A stretch of DNA of 60,375 nt from Pseudomonas sp. GM78 (GTDB taxonomy: Bacteria; Pseudomonadota; Gammaproteobacteria; Pseudomonadales; Pseudomonadaceae). The position numbers and the translations under genes are program-made. The stretch lies in assembly GCF_000282475.1 (NCBI RefSeq), contig NZ_AKJF01000085.1, positions 1 through 60,375 of the forward strand, in the 5' to 3' direction. Positions 17,727 to 25,900 of this stretch are shown here, in pieces (positions within the stretch are counted from its first letter, which is position 1; every line of letters starts with the position of its first letter). Under the pieces are notes generated by a model, which worked only from the letters and a program-made list of their open reading frames with translations, made no database searches and was not told the DNA's origin.

Positions 17727-18773
17727 ATGAACACCCCCTTCAACGCCCCAACCCCCAACACCAAAATCCCGGTGACCATCCTCACCGGCTTCCTCGGCGC
17801 CGGCAAAACCACCCTGCTCAACTATATCCTCAAGCAAAACCACGGGCGCAAGATCGCCGTGATCGAAAACGAGTTCGGTGAGGTCGGCATCGACGGCGAC
17901 CTGGTGCTCAGTTCCGAAACCGAAGAAATCTACGAGATGGTCAACGGCTGCGTGTGCTGCACCGCCGAGGTCCGCGAAGACCTGGTGCGCATCGTCCGTG
18001 AACTGGTGGCGCGGCCGGTGCGACTCGATCACATCCTGATCGAGACCAGTGGCCTGGCCGACCCGTACCCGGTGGCCCAGAGCTTTTTCATCAACGACCC
18101 GATCGCCGATGAAGTGGAACTCGACGCCATTGTCACCATGGTCGATGCCAGGCACATCGCCCAGCACCTGCACGACCTGCAACTCGATGGCGTGGACAAC
18201 CAGGCCGTGGACCAGATCGTCTGCGCCGACCGCATTGTCATCAACAAGGTCGATCTGGTCAGTGACGCCGAAGTGGCGTCCCTGAGTGACAAGATTCGCG
18301 GCTTGAATGCCACGGCCGACCTGGTGACCTCCAGTTATGCCGAAATCGACCTGTCGAAAATCCTTGGCATCGGCGCCTTCGAATCCACGCAGAAACTCAT
18401 GGAAATAGGTGCCGAGCACGATCACCACGCCGATGACCATCATCACGAACATGACGAACCCGACCATGAGCACGACCCGAGCGTGACATCGGTGGGCATC
18501 GCCGTGGATGGCGCGGTGAACCTGGGCGACTTCCACCGCTGGATCACCCGCCTGCGTACCGAGCAAGCCGACAACTTGTATCGCATGAAGGGCGTGCTGG
18601 CGGTGGCCGATCAGGACCAGCGCTACGTGCTGCAAGGGGTGCACAGCCTCGTCGAGTTCCGTGCCTCCACCCCATGGGGCGCCGAACCGCGCACCAGCAA
18701 GATTGTGTTCATCGGCCGCGACCTGGACCGCGCGGCCCTGAACCAGGGCTTTGCCGCCTGCCTGGCAGGCTGA
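17727..18773 (+). CDS. CobW/COG0523 family metallochaperone GTPase
   Basis: The 348-residue G3E GTPase has a Walker A GFLGAGKT (21-28), the metal-binding CVCC (75-78), NKVD (173-176) and a histidine-rich stretch (about 231-250, with many His/Asp) before the CobW C-terminal domain. COG0523 proteins deliver zinc, iron or manganese to client enzymes. In this operon the obvious clients are the metal-dependent amidohydrolases. No Zur-type site was recognised in front. A TAAGGAGCATCAC ribosome site is visible, 18 bp after the ubiX stop. Confidence 0.9.
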   Translation: MNTPFNAPTPNTKIPVTILTGFLGAGKTTLLNYILKQNHGRKIAVIENEFGEVGIDGDLVLSSETEEIYEMVNGCVCCTAEVREDLVRIVRELVARPVRLDHILIETSGLADPYPVAQSFFINDPIADEVELDAIVTMVDARHIAQHLHDLQLDGVDNQAVDQIVCADRIVINKVDLVSDAEVASLSDKIRGLNATADLVTSSYAEIDLSKILGIGAFESTQKLMEIGAEHDHHADDHHHEHDEPDHEHDPSVTSVGIAVDGAVNLGDFHRWITRLRTEQADNLYRMKGVLAVADQDQRYVLQGVHSLVEFRASTPWGAEPRTSKIVFIGRDLDRAALNQGFAACLAG

Positions 18774-18886
18774 AAAAGGCATCGGAGCCGGTGGATGGCG
18801 GTTCCGGGCACATGAATGACAGATGCAACAGGCATCAGAACGAATACCCCTCTTTACCGAATAACAACAGCTAGAGGTGATTCTCC

Positions 18887-20248
18887 ATGTCGTCAGCCAA
18901 TACCCCCGCAACGTCATCCATCCACCCCGTCGACCGGGTTCTGCCGGTGCGGCAAATGCTTACCCTCGGCCTGCAGCACATGGCCGTTTCGTACATCGGC
19001 GCAATCGCAGTGCCGTTGATTGTCGCCAGCGCCCTGAAAATGTCCCAGGCCGACACGGTGGTGCTGATCAGCACCACGCTGTTCTGCTCGGGCATCGCCA
19101 CCCTGCTGCAAACCGTCGGTTTCTGGAAATTCGGCGTGCGCCTGCCGATCCTCCAGGGCGTGGCGTTCAGCAGCGTGGGCCCGGTGATCGCCATCGGCAC
19201 CAACCCGGACGTCGGTTTCGCCGGGGTCTGCGGCGCGGTGATCGGCGCGGGGATTTTCACCATGCTGATCGCACCGTTCGTGGGTCGATTACGTCGCTTT
19301 TTTCCACCCGTGGTCACCGGTTGCATCGTCACCGTGATCGGCCTGCAGCTGTTTCCGATTGCCTATGAGTGGGTCGGCGGCGGGCGCCATGCCAGTGATT
19401 TCGGCGCGCCAGCGTACCTGGCCGTAGCTGCGGTGGTGTTGCTCAGCATCCTGCTGGTCAACCGCTATGGCAGCCCGATGCTGCGCAACATGGCGGTGCT
19501 GGTGGGCATGCTGGTGGGCGCGGCGCTGGCTTACGGGCTGGGCATGGGCAGTTTTCACAGCGTGCAGGATTCGCCGTGGCTCACCGTGCCCTACCCGTTC
19601 TACTTCGGCCTGCCGACCTTCAGCCTGATTCCCATAGCGACCATGGTGGTGGTGATGATCGTGCAGATGGTCGAATCCATGGGGCTGTTCGTGGCCATTG
19701 GGGACATCGTCGACAAACCGGTGGAGGAGAAACAGGTGATCAACGGCCTGCGCGCCAATGGCCTGGCGAGCACCATCGCCGGGATGTTCGCGGCGTTCCC
19801 GTTCATTGCCTTCATGGAAAACGTCGGGCTGGTGATCCTCACCGGTGTGCGCAGTCGCTGGGTGGTCGCCATCAGCGGCTTGCTGATGTGCTCGGTGGCA
19901 CTGGTGCCCAAGGCCGGGGCGATCATCGCCTCGATGCCGACGGCGGCCCTCGGCGGTGCCGGGATCGCCATGTTCGGCGTGGTCGCGGCAGCCGGGATCC
20001 AGACCCTGGCCAAGGTCGACTACGAGCGCAACCGCTACAACGTGCTGATCGTCGGCTTCACCCTCGCCGCCGCCCTGGTACCGGTGCTGGCCCCGGCCCT
20101 GTTCAAGCAATTGCCCGAATGGTCGCAGCCGTTCCTGCACAGCAGCGTGGTGATCGCCTGCCTGGTGTCGGTGCTGCTCAACGCCACCCTCAACGGCGTC
20201 AGCGTGCCTGATGCCGCCACCAGCGAATCCGCCACCCACAGCCTCTGA
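18887..20248 (+). CDS. NCS2 family nucleobase:cation symporter
   Basis: A 453-residue permease of the NCS2/NAT (xanthine/uracil permease) family with 12-14 hydrophobic helices. Gln30-His31 in GLQHMAVSYIG matches the conserved QH of TM1, and the NAT signature appears as MENVGLVILTGVRSR. The family imports purines or pyrimidines with protons or sodium, so it is the best clue that the operon handles a nucleobase-like compound. A GAGGTGATTCTCC site precedes the start; the deaminase follows 12 bp later. Confidence 0.88.
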   Translation: MSSANTPATSSIHPVDRVLPVRQMLTLGLQHMAVSYIGAIAVPLIVASALKMSQADTVVLISTTLFCSGIATLLQTVGFWKFGVRLPILQGVAFSSVGPVIAIGTNPDVGFAGVCGAVIGAGIFTMLIAPFVGRLRRFFPPVVTGCIVTVIGLQLFPIAYEWVGGGRHASDFGAPAYLAVAAVVLLSILLVNRYGSPMLRNMAVLVGMLVGAALAYGLGMGSFHSVQDSPWLTVPYPFYFGLPTFSLIPIATMVVVMIVQMVESMGLFVAIGDIVDKPVEEKQVINGLRANGLASTIAGMFAAFPFIAFMENVGLVILTGVRSRWVVAISGLLMCSVALVPKAGAIIASMPTAALGGAGIAMFGVVAAAGIQTLAKVDYERNRYNVLIVGFTLAAALVPVLAPALFKQLPEWSQPFLHSSVVIACLVSVLLNATLNGVSVPDAATSESATHSL

Positions 20249-20260
20249 CTGGAGCCGACC

Positions 20261-21649
20261 ATGACTCAACTGCAAAACATCCTGATCAAGAACCCCGTGG
20301 CGGTGATGACCGGCCTGCGTGGCCCGCGGGCCAGGGCCGGCGCCCCGGACATCCGCATCGTCGACGGGCGCATCGCCGAAATGGCTCCGGGCCTTCAAGC
20401 GCAACCCGGAGAGCGGCTGATCGATGCGCGCCACGCGGTGGTGTATCCAGGCTGGATCAACACCCACCATCACCTGTTCCAGAACCTGCTCAAAGCGGTT
20501 CCCGAAGGATTGAACCAGGACCTGCAAGGCTGGCTGGCCAGCGTGCCCTACCCGCGCCTCAACCGTTTCACGCCGCAACTGGCGCGGATCGCCGCACAAC
20601 TGGGCATGGCCGAACTGCTGCTGTCGGGCGTGACCACCTGCGCCGATCATCATTACCTCTACCATGCCAACAGCACCACCGAGACCGGTGACCTGCTGTT
20701 CGACATGGCCGATCAGTTCGGCCTGCGTTTCGTGCTGTGCCGGGGCGGCGCGCTGGAGTCCGCCAGCGCCCATCCGGGGTTCTCGAAAACCGCGCTGCAA
20801 CCGGAAACCCTCGACCAGATGGTCGGTGACATCGAACGGCTGAAGTCGCGTTATCACCAGGACACCCCGGATGCCATGCGCCGGGTGGTGGTCGCGCCGA
20901 CCACACCGACGTTTTCGCTGCCGCCGACGCTGCTGCGCGAACTGGCCCACACCGCCCGCGGCCTCGGTTTGCGCCTGCACACGCACCTGTCGGAAACGCA
21001 GAACTACGTGAACTTCTGCCGCGAGAAATACAACTGCCTGCCGGTGGAATTCGTCGCCGAACACGAATGGCTCGGCCCGGACGTGTGGTTCGCCCACGCC
21101 GTTCATATGCAACCCGCTGAAATCCGCATGCTCGCGCAAACCGGCACCGGCATCTCCCATTGCCCGGTGAGCAATGCGCGCCTCGGTAGCGGCGTCGCGC
21201 CGGTGCCGCAGATGTTCGAGGCCGGGGTGCCGATTTCCCTTGGCGTGGATGGCGTGGCCTCCAACGAGTCCGGCAGCATGGTGGGCGAAGCGAACACCGC
21301 GTGGCTGATTCACCGGGCACAGCAAGGCGCCTCGGCCACCACTGCCGAAGATGTCATCAACTGGGGTACGGCCGGCGGTGCCCAGGTGCTGGGGCTGGGT
21401 GCGGTCGGCACCCTGGAAATCGGCCAGGCGGCGGACCTGGTGATCTACGGCCTGGACCATCCACGCTTCTTCGGTTTCCACGACATTGCCGTCGCGCCGG
21501 TGGTGGCGGGTGAGCCGATCACGGTGAAGTACAGCCTGGTCGGTGGCCGGGTGGTGGTCGATAACGGCGAGATCCCGGGGCTGGACATGCAGCGGATGCG
21601 GGCCGAGGCCTTTGATGGAGTACGGCAGTTGATGAACATCGACAACTGA
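20261..21649 (+). CDS. 8-oxoguanine deaminase-like amidohydrolase
   Basis: The 462-residue COG0402 amidohydrolase has the HxH at His69/His71 (INTHHHLFQNLL), a HLSET motif, FAHAVHM and the catalytic Asp in LGVDGVASNES. The overall pattern, including FCREKY after HLSET, resembles recalled 8-oxoguanine/isoguanine deaminase Pa0142 and its relatives, which remove an amino or halogen substituent from aza-aromatic rings. It is translated right after the NCS2 permease with a CTGGAG site, so the transported base is a likely substrate. Confidence 0.85.
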   Translation: MTQLQNILIKNPVAVMTGLRGPRARAGAPDIRIVDGRIAEMAPGLQAQPGERLIDARHAVVYPGWINTHHHLFQNLLKAVPEGLNQDLQGWLASVPYPRLNRFTPQLARIAAQLGMAELLLSGVTTCADHHYLYHANSTTETGDLLFDMADQFGLRFVLCRGGALESASAHPGFSKTALQPETLDQMVGDIERLKSRYHQDTPDAMRRVVVAPTTPTFSLPPTLLRELAHTARGLGLRLHTHLSETQNYVNFCREKYNCLPVEFVAEHEWLGPDVWFAHAVHMQPAEIRMLAQTGTGISHCPVSNARLGSGVAPVPQMFEAGVPISLGVDGVASNESGSMVGEANTAWLIHRAQQGASATTAEDVINWGTAGGAQVLGLGAVGTLEIGQAADLVIYGLDHPRFFGFHDIAVAPVVAGEPITVKYSLVGGRVVVDNGEIPGLDMQRMRAEAFDGVRQLMNIDN

Positions 21650-21670
21650 TCCTCAAGCCACCCCGCTCCC

Positions 21671-21762
21671 CTGTAGGAGTGAGCCTGCTCGCGATAGCGG
21701 TGGGTCAGCTACATCGACGTTGACTGATGTACCGCAATCGCGAGCAGGCTCGCTCCCACAGG
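21671..21762. repeat. REP pair (GAGCGAGCCTGCTCGC type) inside the operon
   Basis: CTGTAGGAGTGAGCCTGCTC and a facing copy separate the deaminase from xdhC. One arm carries GTGAGCC and the other GGCTCGCT, a mismatch also present in the pair at 15514. Confidence 0.88.
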
Positions 21763-21791
21763 GTTCTCCACGATGCTTAGGATTTACTGCC

Positions 21792-22955
21792 ATGTCCGGC
21801 TTCAATGATCTCTTACAAGCCATCGACACTGCCGCCCACCACGGCGAAGAAAGCGTCCTCGCCACCGTGGTCAAGGTGGAAGGCTCGGCCTACCGCCGTC
21901 CCGGTGCACGGATGCTCATCCCCATACACGGCCGCACGGTCGGCACCGTCAGCGGCGGTTGCCTGGAGCAGGACCTGGCGAAAAAAGCCTGGTGGCTCAC
22001 CGATTCCGGCGAACCGGTGGTGCGCCGCTACAGCACAGGCGCCACCGAGGACGAAGACGACGAGCAAAGCGCCCTGACCTTTGGCCTGGGTTGCAACGGC
22101 ACGGTATTCGTCATGCTCGAACGCCTGCGGGCAAAATCGCCATCCCCGGCCATCGAACTGCTGCGACGGGTGCGCGACCGTCAACAACCGGCCGCCATGG
22201 CCACGGTGATTGCCAGTTCCCGGGATGCATCGGCCAGGGTCGGTGACCGTCTGCTGTCAGACACCGAGGGCAGCCTGCGCAACCTGCAACTGAACGAGGC
22301 GATCCGCCGTGACCTGCACAAGACACTGACGCAGAAAAAATCCTCGACACGGCTCTACAGCAACGCCGGTGGTGAGGTCGAAGTGTTTTTCGAGTACATC
22401 GCCCCACCGCCCCGCCTGGTGATTATCGGCGCCGGCCACGACGCACAGCCGCTCGTGCGCATGGCCAAACTGCTGGACTGGCACGTCAGCGTCATCGACA
22501 GCCGCAGCCATTTCGCCCGCGCCGAACGTTTCCCGCAAGCCGACGCCGTTGTCCTCGCCAGCCTCGACAACCCGTTCGACCTGGCCCCGCTGATCGACGG
22601 CGCCTTTGTGGCGGTGATGACCCACAGCTACCGCCAGGACCGCCATTGGCTCGGGCTGGCGCTGCACGCCGCGCCCGCCTACATCGGCCAACTCGGCCCC
22701 AGGGAGCGCACCGAACGCCTGCTGGCGGAAATCGGCCCGGGCCACTCGGCGCTGCACTACCCGATGGGCCTCGACCTGGGTGGCGATGCACCGCAGAGCG
22801 TGGCGCTGGCGATACTCGCCGAGATGACGGCGGTGATGCATCAACGCCAGGGCGGGATGCTCAGGCATCGGGGCAAACCGATTCACCAGGTGGATCTTGT
22901 GGTCAGTGAAAAGCTTGAGCCGTCAGGTATATGCCCGCTGGCAAGCGCCACCTAG
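21792..22955 (+). CDS. XdhC/CoxI family molybdenum cofactor maturation protein
   Basis: A 387-residue XdhC protein: the N-terminal XdhC/CoxI domain carries VSGGCLEQD and FGLGCNG, and the C-terminal Rossmann-like XdhC domain starts near residue 210 (LVIIGAGHDAQPL). XdhC sulfurates the molybdenum cofactor and inserts it into xanthine-dehydrogenase-type enzymes. No xdhAB is present, so the IorAB pair at 9656-12324 is the likely client, tying the two ends of the block together. The start at 21792 avoids a REP-derived extension. Its TAG shares the palindrome CTAG with the stop of the convergent helicase gene. Confidence 0.88.
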   Translation: MSGFNDLLQAIDTAAHHGEESVLATVVKVEGSAYRRPGARMLIPIHGRTVGTVSGGCLEQDLAKKAWWLTDSGEPVVRRYSTGATEDEDDEQSALTFGLGCNGTVFVMLERLRAKSPSPAIELLRRVRDRQQPAAMATVIASSRDASARVGDRLLSDTEGSLRNLQLNEAIRRDLHKTLTQKKSSTRLYSNAGGEVEVFFEYIAPPPRLVIIGAGHDAQPLVRMAKLLDWHVSVIDSRSHFARAERFPQADAVVLASLDNPFDLAPLIDGAFVAVMTHSYRQDRHWLGLALHAAPAYIGQLGPRERTERLLAEIGPGHSALHYPMGLDLGGDAPQSVALAILAEMTAVMHQRQGGMLRHRGKPIHQVDLVVSEKLEPSGICPLASAT

Positions 22956-25900
22956 AGACCTGTTCCTGACTTCATCACCAACTCTATCCGCTCACGTGCC
23001 GCACTCGTCAAACGCTTCACACCGAATGCCTTGGCGATTTCGTGCGGTCTGTCACCTGCCGAAATCAAGGACGCGACGACCAGTAATTCTTCAGCTGCAA
23101 TCTCTTCTACTGACCGAGCATCATTTGACGCGCCTGCGATCCGATAACTATTCCAGCCAACAACGTCGCTTTCAGAATGCCAGACGAACAGACCTTCGAC
23201 AGGGTCGCTCCTCAGGTGATGATTTTTCTCTGTCAGATCCAGTACCCGTTCACGAATCAGACGTCCTGAGCGCTGAAAACCATGAGCCCTGGCAATCCGC
23301 TGAACCAACAACGAATCGAGTATTGGAGCTTCTTGAACTAGCACATGAGCAATCAAATCCGAAAGAACAGCGTCGTACTCTTGCGCGTAAAAGGCGTCGG
23401 CCTGAATCCGGTCACTCACATTCGTGAAGTCTGTGGCGCGATACTCGCCCTTCATGGCAGGCTTGGCGGGAGCAGCAAACGCGCCGGCAATCCTGATTTC
23501 CGCCTTCTCGTCAACGAGCCGATCCTGCTTGGAAGGACTGGCAATCGCCTCTGTCTGTTCAACGGTAGCTTCTGCCGACGGCGTCTGTACCAGGAGCAGA
23601 TGAGGAACAGGTAGATCTTGAGGCTGTGCTAGCGCAGGGACTGCGCGCGACTCACTCAACAGGCTCTCGAGTGCCGCATGCAAACGATCAAGTGCTCCAG
23701 ACTTGTCAATCCACCATTCGGTAGACCACAGTCGAACCAGTTTCCATCCCAATCCTTTGAGGATGGCACTTCGAACCTTGTCACGATCTCTCGCCGTAGC
23801 TGCACTGTGATAAGTCGCGCCATCGCATTCGACACCGGCGAGATAGTCGCCCGGTCTATCCGGATGGACGATCCCCAGGTCAATTCGGAAACGAGATACA
23901 CCAATTTGAGGCACAACCTGCCAGCCCTTGCGTCTCAGCCCTTGAGCAACAGCTTCTTCAAAGGGCGAATCATAGCCACCTACAGATCCCTGCACCGCCT
24001 CGGCAAGCGCCTTTGGGCCACGTTGGGCAAACTCGATAAAGTGCTTCAAATCGCGTACAGCCCGGGTGTTGGTACGGTTCAAATCGACCATTGACGCGTC
24101 GAAAGATGAAAAAACCAACATTTCCCTGCGCGCACGTGTAATCGCGACATTCAAGCGGCGCCACCCACCCTCTTTGTTCAAGGGACCGAAGTTCATCGAC
24201 ATGACCTGGGCACCGGGTTCGGTCGGACCGTAGCCAATACCCAACATGATCAGATCTCGCTCATCGCCTTGCACCGTCTCCAGATTCTTGACCACGACAG
24301 GCTCAGCGATATCATCCTGGAAGAACGGCTCGATCTGCGGAAACTGCTGGCGCGCCCGGTCCAGCAAATCGGTAATCAATCTCTGTTGATCAGTGTTGAG
24401 CGTAATGATCCCGATGCTATGACCGGCAGCGACAAAGGCAGGGTCCAACAAACGCTTCACGGTTTCAGTAACGATAGCCTCGGCTTCTGCCTGATTGTGT
24501 CGCCCTTTGCCCTTCGCATAAACACCATCGACTCGTCGCCATTCCACGGCACTTGCGCGGGTTTCAGGCGCTGGAAAAGTAATCAGGTTACTGTCGTAGT
24601 AACGGTGGTTTGAAAATGCAATCAAGCTTTCATGACGACTACGGTAGTGCCAGCTAAGGCTGTGGCTTGGAATACCCGCGCCGAGACACTCATCCAGGAT
24701 ACTTTCCATATCTTCCGACGTATCATCCTCTGTCGCGGACGCAGCACGATTGAAGAAGTTCGTCGGCGGCATTTGTCGGGGATCTCCCGCAATCACGACC
24801 TGCTTGCCTCTTGCAATCGAACCGATGGCATCCCAAGGCGCGATTTGCGAAGCCTCATCGAAAATAACCAGGTCGAAAAGAGCCAGGTCCGTCGGTAAAT
24901 ACTGTGCAATCGAAAGCGGACTCATGAGCATGCAAGGGGCAAGCTTCGTCATGGCATCCCCCATCTCGACAGCCAGTTGTCGCACGGGTTTGTGGCGTCG
25001 GGACTTCTGCAACTCGTGCTTGAGAATGCCAAAGCCACCCTGCTTGCCAATCTCGTTTTTCGATGGAATCACACCACACAGCTTCGCTCGTATGTACCGC
25101 ACTGTGAGTTTGGACAAGTCCTCATCAAGACGCACAAACGCCTCAATGTCGCTTGTGTGCTCGGCAGGTACGAAGTTTCGCAGCAACGGCTGGGCATCAA
25201 TCATCACGGTCGCAAACCAGCGAGCGTAGGCAGTTTCGAAAGCATTGACAGTGCCACCTTCAGGCAATGCGTTCGACGCCAACGCATCACTTAAAGGCTG
25301 AAGCCCCGACGCTACCGCCTCCTCCCTGACTCGACACCAATCACACCAGGCCTTCAGCTTGGATTCCTGACGGATGATTGCATTGGCAGCCTCCAGCAGA
25401 GATTCGATTGTGAGCGTTTGCGCAATTGGCCGGTTGCCCAAATCGTTGAATCGCTTGGCAGTTTCGTTGAGGTCAGCGAATGCATTTTTCAACTGCTGCA
25501 ATGCCGAAGCAATAAATCCGCCACCGCCCAGTAACTCATTGGCTTTTACGACAAGCTTTTCAGTCGCTGCGCGCAAGGAAATCAAATCTTCGGCAGACTC
25601 GGCTCTGGCGCTGATCATCGTCCTTAGACGTTCGCCCAGCTCGCACGCTTGAGCCATGGTTGGCGCATCACTGGACACGCCATTCCATCCAGGCACGGAA
25701 CTTACATCCGCAGCCAGGCCGTCCAGCGCGGTAAGCAAGTTACGCAGCTGGTTGAGCTTGAACAGGTCCGACTCGACTTGCGGAACTCCGACGGCGCCCC
25801 CTGCCATTGCCAGATTTTTAGCGACCTTCTTTTTACCAAGCGTCGCCAGGAACCAGAATCTGGCCTTCGCCGTATCCCAATCGTTTTTGACCTGTTCAAG

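Noticed and set aside
19289-21481. A 730-codon minus-strand frame, with similar long ones at 43311-44900 and 57170-59134
   Set aside because: These are antisense to the NCS2/deaminase, TRAP and KefB genes, have no recognisable motif, and show the biased composition of codon-position shadows.
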